Source of the DNA: an uncultured Nitrospinaceae bacterium
Lineage (GTDB): Bacteria > Nitrospinota > Nitrospinia > Nitrospinales > VA-1
Assembly: GCA_913043155.1 (NCBI GenBank)
Contig: CAJWLY010000054.1
Span: 1 to 8,843, forward strand
Direction: 5' to 3'
Length of the DNA: 8,843 nt
Shown: piece by piece, positions 1 to 6,402 of the stretch
How the letters are laid out: each line of letters begins with the position of its first letter
How positions within the stretch are numbered: position 1 is the stretch's first letter
The notes under the pieces: generated by a model
What the model was told of the DNA's origin: nothing
The model's input: only the letters and a program-made list of their open reading frames with translations
Databases searched by the model: none
Translations under genes and position numbers: made by a program

Positions 1-31
1 GTATTGATCTTTAGAGTCTCGCCCCGTTGGT

Positions 32-271
32 TTGACGGTTTCGGATTTCCCTCGGTTCACCAGAGAACTCCGGGTGGTTACGGTGCCGAAAGGGAGTGAT
101 GTTGAAATTATATTAAGGGATGAGGTTGTCAGAAATCAAATTCTTTCGAAGAGCGGGATGTCCGAGGCTCAGCAGGGAAGGATTAGGATTTTTATAGAAA
201 GGTTATGCGCTTTTGGTGTTTTCGGATTTTTTCAGGAACTCCCCGGTCTCTCTTGGATCACCCACTATTGA
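32..271 (+). CDS. Doubtful short ORF, unknown product (79 codons, TTG start)
   Basis: An open frame runs from just after a stop at 5-7 to a TGA ending at 271. The only early start is TTG at 32, and I see no convincing ribosome binding site in front of it. The predicted protein is soluble and mixed in charge, with a hydrophobic phenylalanine-rich stretch near the C-terminus. I recognise no family in it. It ends about 20 bases from the 3' end of the convergent tRNA-Cys gene. It could be a real small gene, a decayed remnant of something inserted next to the tRNA, or a chance frame. I lean towards chance or remnant. Confidence 0.2.
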   Translation: MTVSDFPRFTRELRVVTVPKGSDVEIILRDEVVRNQILSKSGMSEAQQGRIRIFIERLCAFGVFGFFQELPGLSWITHY

Positions 272-291
272 TTTTTAATCCTTGTGAAAGG

Positions 292-365
292 TGGAGGCAC
301 CGGGCGGAATCGAACCGCCGATGGAAGTTTTGCAGACTTCTGCCTTACCACTTGGCGACGGTGCC
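292..365 (-). tRNA. tRNA-Cys (anticodon GCA)
   Basis: Read on the minus strand, this gives a complete cloverleaf. The 7-base acceptor stem begins GGCACCG and closes with CGGTGCC, followed by discriminator T and an encoded CCA (292-294). The anticodon arm pairs GAAGT with ACTTC around a loop carrying GCA (plus-strand positions 331-333). The T arm pairs GGCGG with CCGCC around TTCGATT. It is the second gene of a two-tRNA transcript, 35 bases downstream of tRNA-Gly, and has no promoter of its own that I can see. There is no clear rho-independent terminator past the 3' end. Confidence 0.96.
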
Positions 366-400
366 GCATATATGATCCTGAGTATCAGGGTAGGGAAAAG

Positions 401-475
<75 letters not shown>

Positions 476-510
476 ATTCTCGCTTGATAAAGGAGTTATA
501 TGGGTCACTC

Positions 511-538
511 ATTATATTTCCCCCAATGGGTTTGTCAA
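511..538 (-). promoter_or_regulatory. Consensus sigma-70 promoter for the tRNA-Gly/tRNA-Cys operon
   Basis: On the minus strand there is a perfect -35 hexamer TTGACA (538 to 533), a 16-base spacer, and a perfect -10 hexamer TATAAT (516 to 511). The predicted start is near 504, about 29 bases before the tRNA-Gly 5' end. The -35 box begins only 4 bases after the plsY stop codon, so the tRNAs need not depend on read-through from plsY. A near-perfect promoter fits a stable-RNA operon. Confidence 0.85.
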
Positions 539-541
539 ATT

Positions 542-1126
542 CTAATTTCTAAGAAACTGAGATTCGGTTCCGGCCATTATCCGCCGGATGTTCTCGCGAT
601 GTTTGTGAAGTACCAAGAGCGCGATAATGAGGGAGACGGTGATATAAGCATGGGGTATTTTTAGAAATAATCCGAACAAGGGTAACGCGAGCGCGGCCAG
701 GATCGAGCCTAGCGAAACGTAGCGGGAAACCCAAAGGGTGACGACAAACACGGCGATCGAACCCAAGGCGGCCAGTGGCATGATGTACAAACTGATCCCC
801 AGTCCGGTCGCAACGCCTTTTCCTCCCTTGAATTTGAGGAAGACGGAGAACAGGTGTCCCAGAAACGCCATGAGTCCGGCCCCGGCCACCGCAACCGGTG
901 TGTCCAAGGTCCATGCGGCCAGTGCCACGGCCAGCCAGCCTTTGAGAGTGTCTCCAAGGAGGGTGAGTGCTCCGGCTTTTTTTCCCAGCGCCCGGGCGAC
1001 ATTGGTCGCTCCAATATTTCTGCTTCCATGCTCGCGCAGGTCCAGGTTTTGAGTGCGGGCGTACAACACCCCAAACGGGATGGAACCCAGAACATAAGCA
1101 GTAACCCAGACCAGGGCAGTGTTCAT
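542..1126 (-). CDS. plsY: Glycerol-3-phosphate acyltransferase PlsY
   Basis: This integral inner-membrane enzyme moves an acyl group from acyl-phosphate to the sn-1 position of glycerol-3-phosphate, making lysophosphatidic acid, the first committed step of phospholipid synthesis. The 194-residue length is usual. The family motifs are all present: GSIPFG (14-19), GSRNIGATNV (34-43), an Asp-containing segment with D59 and KG, GH (90-91), KFKGGKGVAT (98-107, the glycine-rich phosphate-binding loop) and HRENIRR (176-182). Hydrophobic helices lie between them, in keeping with a multi-pass topology. ATG at 1126 is the first Met before the GSIPFG helix; its ribosome binding site is poor (only a GAAAAA run). 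It lies 34 bases downstream of the sigma factor gene in the same direction, so it is probably the last gene of the bamD-sigma-plsY transcript. Confidence 0.96.
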   Translation of the reverse strand: MNTALVWVTAYVLGSIPFGVLYARTQNLDLREHGSRNIGATNVARALGKKAGALTLLGDTLKGWLAVALAAWTLDTPVAVAGAGLMAFLGHLFSVFLKFKGGKGVATGLGISLYIMPLAALGSIAVFVVTLWVSRYVSLGSILAALALPLFGLFLKIPHAYITVSLIIALLVLHKHRENIRRIMAGTESQFLRN

Positions 1127-1160
1127 TTTTTCAGAAGAGCTGTTTTGAGAGTGGAGAGCA

Positions 1161-2045
1161 TCAACCCACGGAATCGAAGAAGGCGCTGGATTTATATTTA
1201 TTTTTTAATCGGGTCTTTGCCCGTTTTTCGATTTGGCGGACCCGCTCGCGCGACAGCCCGATTTTCTTTCCGATCTCTTCTAGGGTTTGGGTTTCTCCAT
1301 CGAAACCGAAACGCATTCTCAGGATGTCCTTTTCGCGTGTTGGAAGATCTTTCAGCAACTGGTTTACCTTGGCGTCCAGTTCCTGCTTCATGATTTGATC
1401 GTCGTAAGGGATGAGATCCCGTTTTTCCAGCAGTTCGAGATAAGGAGTGTCCTCGCCGGGCTTGAGGGGCGTATCGAGCGAAACGTGGGTTCGGTAGGCG
1501 CGCATGACCGATTCGTAATCACCTTCAGGAATGTCCAGGTCCCTGGCCAATTCAGTTTGGGTGGGTTCACGTCCCAGCGTTTGGGACAGGTTGCTGTAAC
1601 TTTTATTGCCTTTGAATACTTTCCCGACTTGTTTTACAGGGAGCTTGACTGTTCCCGACTGCTCGGCCAGCGAATGCATGATGGCCTGCCTTATCCACCA
1701 GACGGCATAGGTGATGAATTTGACCTGGCGCGAAGGGTCGAAACGTTTAGCCGCCTGGATGAGGCCGATGTTTCCCTCTTCGATCAAGTCATGAAGGGAG
1801 AGACCGCACCCGCGGTATCGATTGGCCACGGTGACAACATACTTTAAATTTCTCTGGACTATTTTCTGGAGTGCGTCGGTATCGCCCTCGGCGATACGGT
1901 GCCCCAGTTCACTTTCCTCGGCCCGGGTCAGCGGTTTAATCTTGCTGATCTCGCTCATATAGCGCGTCAGTGAATCAAGGTGTGAGTCTTTCCGTTGGCT
2001 TGACTTCCTCTGGATCGATCGTTTGCTTGATGGGTTACCTGTCAT
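1161..2045 (-). CDS. RNA polymerase sigma factor, sigma-70 family group 2 (RpoS/SigA-like, no region 1.1)
   Basis: This 294-residue sigma factor directs RNA polymerase to promoters. Region 1.2 lies at about 23-55 (SLTRYMSEI onward). Region 2 lies at about 60-136, with the core-binding NLKYVV...DLIEEGNIGL stretch and the -10-recognition part TYAVWWIRQAI followed by AEQSGTVKLP. Region 3 lies at about 137-215, and region 4 at about 222-282, with the -35-recognition helix-turn-helix LEEIGKKIGLSRERVRQIEKR. The long acidic region 1.1 typical of housekeeping RpoD is absent; instead there is a short basic, serine-rich N-terminus. That fits an alternative group 2 factor of the RpoS kind, but orthology to E. 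coli RpoS cannot be shown here. The start codon lies inside the end of bamD (11-base overlap) with only a weak ribosome binding site, suggesting translational coupling. Confidence 0.92.
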   Translation of the reverse strand: MTGNPSSKRSIQRKSSQRKDSHLDSLTRYMSEISKIKPLTRAEESELGHRIAEGDTDALQKIVQRNLKYVVTVANRYRGCGLSLHDLIEEGNIGLIQAAKRFDPSRQVKFITYAVWWIRQAIMHSLAEQSGTVKLPVKQVGKVFKGNKSYSNLSQTLGREPTQTELARDLDIPEGDYESVMRAYRTHVSLDTPLKPGEDTPYLELLEKRDLIPYDDQIMKQELDAKVNQLLKDLPTREKDILRMRFGFDGETQTLEEIGKKIGLSRERVRQIEKRAKTRLKNKYKSSAFFDSVG

Positions 2046-2823
2046 AAAGTCGATTCCGGCGCAAAGCTTTGAGTCGCTTCCGTGCTTGCAGGGTGAACGG
2101 GCTTCTGGGGTATTTCTTTAGGAATTGTTTGTAGGAGTTCAGCGCTTCGCTGAAATTTTGCTCATGATAATAGGACTCTGCGATAAGAAACACCGCCTCG
2201 CCTTGGAATTTTTGATTAGGGTATTCCTTCACCAGGTTTTTCAACCGTGTGATCGCCGGTTGGTAGGAGCCGGTGCGGAAGTAAAACTTTCCGATCTCAA
2301 AAATGTTTTTGGCCAGGATGGTCTCGCATTCCTTTTTTTTGATTCGGGCATCGTTTAGATACTGGCTTTTGGGAAACTGGGTGATCAACTGCTCGAATCC
2401 CTCAAGCGCTTCCTGGGTGTGCGTTTGGTCCCGCTGGGCGAGGTCGATCATTTTGTAATCCGACATGACCTTATAGAAATAAGCCCGGTCGGTTTGCCTG
2501 TGTGCAGGATACAGTTCGGTGAATTTCTGAAAATGAAATTTGGCTTCTTCGTATTCCTCGTTGCTGTAATAAGTTCTTGCGAGAAGCAAAAGTGCCTTCA
2601 CCCGCTCCTCGCTGTCCGGGTAATCCTCAAGCACTTGCTGGAAGGCGGACGTGGCCTCGACCAGGTAACCCCTTTTGGTGTCCTTAATTCCCTTCTGGAG
2701 GAGTTCCGGGGCGGAGAGTTCTTTCTCTTTATCCTGAATAGACGCGCAGGCGGAAATTATCCACAGGCCCAGAATTATGGCGGTCATGCCGGCTGGCCGG
2801 GAGTTTGGTTGGCGAAATTCCAT
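2035..2823 (-). CDS. bamD: Outer membrane assembly lipoprotein BamD
   Basis: This is a lipoprotein of the BAM complex, which folds beta-barrel proteins into the outer membrane from the periplasmic side. At 262 residues it has the usual length. An N-terminal hydrophobic stretch (about 14-25) ends in the lipobox ISAC with Cys26 as the lipidated residue; Ala at +2 is compatible with sorting to the outer membrane. The rest is tetratricopeptide-like helical repeats, each ending in a Y/F-P turn (EDYP, ELYP, TQFP, KEYP, KKYP). The central block with D, ALEGFEQLI, FPKSQY and LAKNIFEIGKFYFRTGSY matches the BamD pattern. The start is uncertain: Met1 (2823) and Met13 both lack a good ribosome binding site. 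I prefer Met1 because it supplies the arginines expected before a signal peptide core. It is the first gene of the bamD-sigma-plsY run. Confidence 0.9.
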   Translation of the reverse strand: MEFRQPNSRPAGMTAIILGLWIISACASIQDKEKELSAPELLQKGIKDTKRGYLVEATSAFQQVLEDYPDSEERVKALLLLARTYYSNEEYEEAKFHFQKFTELYPAHRQTDRAYFYKVMSDYKMIDLAQRDQTHTQEALEGFEQLITQFPKSQYLNDARIKKKECETILAKNIFEIGKFYFRTGSYQPAITRLKNLVKEYPNQKFQGEAVFLIAESYYHEQNFSEALNSYKQFLKKYPRSPFTLQARKRLKALRRNRLYDR

Positions 2824-2849
2824 AACGTATTGGGAAGGTGTGTCAGCGC

Positions 2850-2877
2850 ATTCTAAATCTTTTCATCATAGCATCAA
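2850..2877 (-). promoter_or_regulatory. Possible promoter for the bamD-sigma-plsY operon
   Basis: The minus strand carries TTGATG (2877 to 2872), a 16-base spacer and TAGAAT (2855 to 2850). The -35 matches 4 of 6 consensus bases and the -10 matches 5 of 6. The start would be near 2843, about 20 bases before the bamD ATG. I see no better candidate in this divergent intergenic stretch. Confidence 0.45.
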
Positions 2878-2922
2878 AGGGGACTAAAGGGTTTTAAAAT
2901 TGGAAGCTTTACTATCCCTGCC

Positions 2923-2952
2923 TTGATATGGATATTTTAATCGTGCTATAAA
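2923..2952 (+). promoter_or_regulatory. Probable promoter for the TolQ/ExbB-ExbD pair
   Basis: The plus strand has TTGATA (2923-2928), an 18-base spacer and TATAAA (2947-2952), each 5 of 6 to consensus. The predicted start is near 2959, giving a leader of about 58 bases before the ATG at 3017. It sits back to back with the bamD promoter candidate in the 193-base divergent region 2824-3016. Confidence 0.6.
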
Positions 2953-3016
2953 TCGTTGGATAGTTTCTTCCCCTCGGGTAAGCGTGGTGGCAATAGATCT
3001 AAAAATATAAAAGGTT

Positions 3017-3808
3017 ATGAAAACCGTTCTTAAGGGGAAATTATTTTTTATCATGTTGCTGTGGCTTTGGATTCCCTCCTATGCCCATGCAGCGGAGGAA
3101 GATTCTGTGTCCGGGGTGAGTGCCCTGTCCTTTTTCGTGAAGGGTGGGTTCATGATGTACCCCATCCTTTTTTGTTCCATCTTCATTGTTGGTATTGGGG
3201 TTGAGCGGGCCTATAACCTGCGGCGGAGAAACATCATCAACGCCGAATTCCTGGGTCGCATTCGTTCGCATTGGAACTGGAAAGACATTCAACTGGGCCT
3301 GCAGTTGTGCGACTCTCACGATACGTCGCTGGCCCGGATTCTGAAAACTGGGTTGCTGCGCTTTGGCGGTAAGCTCGATGAAATCGAACGGGCGATCGAA
3401 GGTGCCGGTCAGCACGAGGCGTCTTTGATGAACTCCAACCTTCGTTTGCTGGGCGCGCTCGCAAATATCACTCCCATGATGGGACTGCTGGGCACTGTGT
3501 TCGGGATGATCAAGGCGTTCAATGTGATTTCACAGAGCGGGACGGGAAACCCGGGTCTCGTGGCCAGCGGAATCTCTGAGGCGCTGATCACAACCGCTGC
3601 GGGAATGATCGTGGGGATTCCGGCCCTGGCCTTGTACCATTATTTTCGTGGCAAGATCGACCGGTATGTTTTCGAGATGGAGGAAATTTCCTTCCAGCTT
3701 GTCGAGGAACTTTCCTACGCGTCCGTCCGCGCGAAAAAAGCCCAAGAAACCCGGGGAGAGGGCGCAAAGAGCCGATCTGCTGCGCCGCGTACGACTTCAC
3801 CGAGGTAA
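3017..3808 (+). CDS. MotA/TolQ/ExbB family proton channel protein (with N-terminal signal-like extension)
   Basis: This is the proton-channel subunit of a TolQR- or ExbBD-type motor in the inner membrane, which uses proton motive force to drive work at the envelope. At 263 residues it begins with a basic, hydrophobic segment (1-25) ending in SYAHA before an acidic stretch, which looks like a cleavable signal peptide. Three helices follow: about 42-64, 144-172 (LLGALANITPMMGLLGTVFGM, with the family Thr-Pro and Gly-Leu-Leu-Gly-Thr-Val) and 185-209 (GISEALITTAAGMIVGIPAL, with the paired threonines of the channel). The polar, basic tail (236-263) is probably cytosolic. The ribosome binding site is weak (AAGG very close to ATG). 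An ExbD/TolR partner follows 48 bases later. The signal-like N-terminus is more reminiscent of ExbB than TolQ, but no TonB, TolA or TolB lies in the window, so I leave the name open. Confidence 0.9.
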   Translation: MKTVLKGKLFFIMLLWLWIPSYAHAAEEDSVSGVSALSFFVKGGFMMYPILFCSIFIVGIGVERAYNLRRRNIINAEFLGRIRSHWNWKDIQLGLQLCDSHDTSLARILKTGLLRFGGKLDEIERAIEGAGQHEASLMNSNLRLLGALANITPMMGLLGTVFGMIKAFNVISQSGTGNPGLVASGISEALITTAAGMIVGIPALALYHYFRGKIDRYVFEMEEISFQLVEELSYASVRAKKAQETRGEGAKSRSAAPRTTSPR

Positions 3809-3856
3809 CTGCTCGTGTGGTACGCAGGACAAGTCTTGCTCACCAGCTAAAACCCT

Positions 3857-4252
3857 ATGCGTTTTCGAAACGAGGAAGAAGAAAATTTTTCTTTGGACCT
3901 GACGCCACTGGTCGACGTGGTGTTTCTTCTGCTCATCTTTTTCATGGTCTCCACGGTGTTTGTGGATTTCAAGCGCCGGATGGATATTTCCCTCCCGACC
4001 TCCAAGGTATCGATTCCTGATGAAACTCCTAAGGCGATCGAACTCGAGATTACTGTCGACAAACAGGTTTTCCTGAACGGTGACAAGGTGAGCCTGAAGA
4101 GCCTGGAGTCTGCACTGAAAAAAATCGATACGGATAAAAAGAAGGCCGCCATCATCCGGGCCGATAAAAACCTTCCTTATGGCGATGTGATCAAGGTGAT
4201 GGGCATGCTCCAGAGCGCCCGAGTCCTGGATATCAGCGTCGCCGTGCAGTAA
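3857..4252 (+). CDS. ExbD/TolR family biopolymer transport protein
   Basis: This is the partner of the upstream ExbB/TolQ-like channel. The single transmembrane helix (about 15-36) begins with LTPLVDVVFLLLIFFM; Asp20 matches the essential proton-carrying aspartate of this family. A periplasmic domain of about 95 residues follows, ending in the typical pattern IIRADKNLPYGDVIKVMGMLQSA and a short beta strand. The 131-residue length is usual. The N-terminus is short and highly acidic (NEEEEN). No strong ribosome binding site precedes ATG 3857. It almost certainly shares the transcript of the upstream gene. Confidence 0.93.
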   Translation: MRFRNEEEENFSLDLTPLVDVVFLLLIFFMVSTVFVDFKRRMDISLPTSKVSIPDETPKAIELEITVDKQVFLNGDKVSLKSLESALKKIDTDKKKAAIIRADKNLPYGDVIKVMGMLQSARVLDISVAVQ

Positions 4253-4263
4253 CCTCTGAAGGC

Positions 4264-4315
4264 CCCCTCCGCTTGCCCTGGGATGAATGCAGAATGCGCG
4301 AAGGGACAGGAGGGG
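4264..4315 (+). terminator. GC-rich inverted repeat after the exbD-like gene (possible terminator, no T-run)
   Basis: CCCCTCC (4264-4270) pairs perfectly with GGAGGGG (4309-4315), 12 bases beyond the exbD-like stop. The 38-base loop is long and no run of T follows, so this is not a canonical rho-independent terminator. It could protect the 3' end of the message or simply be chance. Confidence 0.3.
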
Positions 4316-4393
4316 TGTTGACACACAACCGAAGACCAGTAAATCTACTCCACCTTTTCCGGTCCAAGCCGACGGCTTTAGGAAGGTTTTGGG

Positions 4394-4422
4394 TTGAGCA
4401 ATGATAGAATTTCAGCTCTAAT
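4394..4422 (+). promoter_or_regulatory. Possible promoter for the small membrane protein gene
   Basis: TTGAGC (4394-4399, 4 of 6), a 17-base spacer, and TCTAAT (4417-4422, 5 of 6) lie about 50 bases before the small membrane protein gene. A perfect TTGACA at 4318-4323 lacks a matching -10 box at proper spacing. The rest of the 221-base gap 4253-4473 holds nothing else I can name. Confidence 0.45.
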
Positions 4423-4473
4423 ACGGGTACTCCATTGAACCCTAGGGGTCTCGTTTTTTAGTAGAGGTATTGA

Positions 4474-4809
4474 TTGAAGATGGCTGAAAACTCTGCACCT
4501 GGAAAATGGACGCGAGCAAGAATCAGGAAAATCTTGGGTCCTGCCCTAGCCGTGGTGGGCCTGTTTTATACCTACCACTCTCACTTGGATGGGTGCCCGC
4601 GCGAGGTCATCCTTGCGGCGTGGGCGGTGCTTCCCCCGCTTTGGTTGATCGTGGAATACTGGTTATTGTTTGATCGGAACCGCGAGTCTTCCATGGAGTT
4701 CGAGGCGTTCAAGTACAGCCAGGCTCTGGCACGAAATCTCTGGATCGGATTTCTTGCTTTTCTGGCGGCGTTCTACCTGGGGAACTGGGGGGGAATAATC
4801 CAATCCTGA
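4474..4809 (+). CDS. Small hypothetical membrane protein with three predicted helices
   Basis: I do not recognise this 111-residue protein. It has a basic N-terminus (GKWTRARIRK) and three hydrophobic segments at about 20-37, 44-66 and 88-108. An acidic, polar loop (67-85) joins the last two, so the basic N-terminus is probably cytosolic. The start is ambiguous: AGAGG (4463-4467) stands 6 bases before TTG 4474 and 12 bases before ATG 4480. The spacing favours TTG and the codon favours ATG; the difference is two residues. It is flanked by its own promoter candidate and a convergent small gene, so it is likely monocistronic. No catalytic motif is visible. Confidence 0.7.
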   Translation: MKMAENSAPGKWTRARIRKILGPALAVVGLFYTYHSHLDGCPREVILAAWAVLPPLWLIVEYWLLFDRNRESSMEFEAFKYSQALARNLWIGFLAFLAAFYLGNWGGIIQS

Positions 4810-4885
4810 CAAGAAAGGATCGTCCTTGCGCAGGGGGTGGGAGGTTGCTTGTTTTTCGTTGGATCCATTTCCTGTTGAACGGGCT

Positions 4886-5056
4886 TTAGTGGGAGCCGGG
4901 ACTGCGCTTCGACTTCATTTGGTTCACCCTGCTTGTATATTCCTGCCGGGTCATGATTCCCTTTTCAATCATGATTTCGGCCATAACTTCGATACTGCAG
5001 ATATGTGTAGCCAGGATTTCCTTCAGGTCCAGGTTATATTGGGAATTTTCGCTCAT
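4886..5056 (-). CDS. Small hypothetical protein, 56 residues
   Basis: This gene is shorter than common ORF cut-offs but well supported. ATG at 5056 is preceded by AAGGAGA (plus-strand 5063-5069) at an ideal 6-base spacing, the best ribosome binding site in the window. The product starts MSENSQYNLDLKEILATHIC and continues as one or two amphipathic helices with the pattern SIEVMAEIMIEKGIMTRQEY, then ends in a basic tail. The 'EKG-hydrophobic-hydrophobic-T-x-x-E' turn between helices occurs in various small helical proteins and subunits, but I cannot name a family. It follows the 73-residue gene by 40 bases in the same direction, so the two are likely cotranscribed. A plus-strand frame over the same bases has no comparable start signal. 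Confidence 0.7.
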   Translation of the reverse strand: MSENSQYNLDLKEILATHICSIEVMAEIMIEKGIMTRQEYTSRVNQMKSKRSPGSH

Positions 5057-5096
5057 GAGAGATCTCCTTAGGCGTGGATAAAATTCAAAAGGACAG

Positions 5097-5318
5097 TCAG
5101 TCGGTTTTGATCCTGTAGTAATAATCCGTCAACCTGAAGGTGCCGCCGTTTCGGACCACTCCAAAAAATACTTTTTGTTTTTCTTTCGGTAAATTGACAA
5201 GAATATTTTCCTTCAGTTCGTCGAAGGAGGTTTCCTCCCAGAAGGAATAATCAGCCGACCGTTCTAGGGGGAATGGGGAGATGTCTTCCATCTCAATGTG
5301 AAACCGGTCTATTGTCAT
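5097..5318 (-). CDS. Small hypothetical acidic protein, 73 residues
   Basis: I do not recognise this family. The protein is soluble, acidic at the N-terminus (MTIDRFHIEMEDISPF) and rich in aromatic residues near the C-terminus (VFFGVVRNGGTFRLTDYYYR). It alternates predicted strands and one helix, so it may be a small alpha-beta fold. There is no signal peptide or membrane segment. ATG 5318 is preceded by GGAAGGG ending 7 bases upstream, a reasonable ribosome binding site. It heads a two-gene run with the 56-residue gene and is divergent from coaX. Confidence 0.65.
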   Translation of the reverse strand: MTIDRFHIEMEDISPFPLERSADYSFWEETSFDELKENILVNLPKEKQKVFFGVVRNGGTFRLTDYYYRIKTD

Positions 5319-5402
5319 CAGCAGACCCTTCCGTCAAACATTGCTAATTGATGGGTTCTCGATTCTTTCACTACGGACAGTAATGATTAAAACGAGCCAC
5401 AG

Positions 5403-5430
5403 ATTATAGCCGGGGAATTGTGGGATGCAA
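5403..5430 (-). promoter_or_regulatory. Possible promoter for the two small genes
   Basis: The minus strand has a perfect -10 TATAAT (5408 to 5403) with a weak -35 TTGCAT (5430 to 5425) at 16 bases. The start would be near 5396, leaving a leader of about 78 bases before the 73-residue gene. Support rests mainly on the -10 box. Confidence 0.42.
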
Positions 5431-5469
5431 ACCCCCATGTTTTTTACCGGTTGTCAATTGATACGGGGT

Positions 5470-5497
5470 TTGATACGGTTTTTTCGTTTTCTATAAC
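5470..5497 (+). promoter_or_regulatory. Probable promoter for coaX
   Basis: TTGATA (5470-5475), a 16-base spacer and TATAAC (5492-5497) each match 5 of 6 consensus bases. The start would be near 5504, about 42 bases before the coaX ATG. It is divergent from the small-gene promoter within the 227-base region 5319-5545. Confidence 0.55.
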
Positions 5498-5545
5498 CTC
5501 AACCCTGTACTCGGTCGTGGCTTTTCCCGGCTTGGATCTTCTCCC

Positions 5546-6316
5546 ATGTTGCTTGCGATAGACGTTGGTAATTCCAATAATGTCATCGGTTTGTTCTCCA
5601 ACGGCAAACTGTTGACCCACTGGCGTATCCGCACTGAGTGGACCCGCACGTCCGACGAGTACTGGGTGCTCATCAAGGAGTTCATACAGCTCAACGATGT
5701 GGAGACTGAAACCATCGACGAGATCGTGATCGCCTGTGTTGTACCTCCTCTGATTCCGATCCTTCAGGAAATGGGCCGTAAATACTTTTCCTGTGAGCCG
5801 CTCATTGTGGGGCCAGGCATCAAGACCGGGATTTCCATCCTCTATAACAATCCAGCCGAGGTTGGAGCCGACCGTATCGTAAATTCCGTGGCGGCCTATG
5901 AGAAATATGGTGGTCCCCTCATCATTGTCGATTTCGGTACAGCCATTACCTTCGACGTGGTTTCCGGCAAGGGAGAATACCTGGGTGGAGCCATTTCGCC
6001 GGGCGTTCAATTGTCCTTGGACGCCCTGTTCGAAAATGCCGCCAAGTTGCCTCGCGTGGAATTGACTGACCCAAGACACGTCATTGGAAAATCCACCGTC
6101 GAGAGCGTTCATTCCGGAACGGTCCATGGCTTTGCTAGCTTGATCGATGGCATGGTGTCGAAAATTCAGGGCGAGCTTGACCAGAAAGCCCGTGTCATCG
6201 GAACCGGCGGAACCGTAGGTCTGATCGTCTCCCGTTCCAACTCTATCGACATAGTCGATCCCTTCCTCACCCTGGAAGGGCTCCGCATCATCCATCAGCG
6301 AAATCAGGAGGGATGA
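5546..6316 (+). CDS. coaX: Type III pantothenate kinase CoaX
   Basis: This enzyme phosphorylates pantothenate with ATP to 4'-phosphopantothenate, the first step of coenzyme A synthesis in the cytosol. The 256-residue length is standard. Family motifs of the actin-like ATPase fold are all visible: DVGNSN at 6-11 (phosphate loop), GADR at 107-110 (pantothenate site), DFGTAITFD at 129-137 (catalytic aspartates), GGAISPGVQLS at 147-157 and GTGGT at 219-223. It appears intact and functional. The ribosome binding site is weak (GGAT about 9 bases before ATG 5546). The gene seems to be transcribed alone. CoaX is the form not inhibited by CoA and commonly replaces CoaA in bacteria lacking it; whether CoaA exists elsewhere here is unknown. 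Confidence 0.97.
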   Translation: MLLAIDVGNSNNVIGLFSNGKLLTHWRIRTEWTRTSDEYWVLIKEFIQLNDVETETIDEIVIACVVPPLIPILQEMGRKYFSCEPLIVGPGIKTGISILYNNPAEVGADRIVNSVAAYEKYGGPLIIVDFGTAITFDVVSGKGEYLGGAISPGVQLSLDALFENAAKLPRVELTDPRHVIGKSTVESVHSGTVHGFASLIDGMVSKIQGELDQKARVIGTGGTVGLIVSRSNSIDIVDPFLTLEGLRIIHQRNQEG

Positions 6317-6402
6317 TACTTGATGAAGTGCGGGTTGATTGAAACGGGGAACCCTTTAGGAAACGTAATGGTGAGTTTTAAAAAAAGATGAAAAAAGAAA
6401 AA

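Noticed and set aside
1..291. Possible integration site or mobile remnant at the 3' side of tRNA-Cys
   Set aside because: tRNA 3' ends are common integration targets, but I found no integrase, no second copy of the tRNA 3' end and no direct repeat in the window.
854..1847. Plus-strand frames of 179 and 186 codons opposite plsY and the sigma factor gene
   Set aside because: Both are antisense to genes with full family motifs and show no domain of their own.
3797..4324. A 175-codon minus-strand frame
   Set aside because: It covers the ExbD-like gene in antisense. The plus-strand product has the family helix and Asp20, so the minus frame is a shadow.
4811..4830. Small hairpin AAGGA-TCG-TCCTT after the membrane protein gene
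   Set aside because: Only five base pairs and no T-run follow on the plus strand; too weak to call a terminator.
4826..5071. An 81-codon plus-strand frame
   Set aside because: It overlaps the 56-residue minus-strand gene, which has a perfect ribosome binding site; the plus frame has no start signal and a cysteine/histidine-rich, low-plausibility product.
5444..6295. A 283-codon open frame on the minus strand
   Set aside because: It lies antisense to nearly all of coaX, whose motifs are unmistakable; the antisense product has no recognisable domain. It is a codon-bias shadow.
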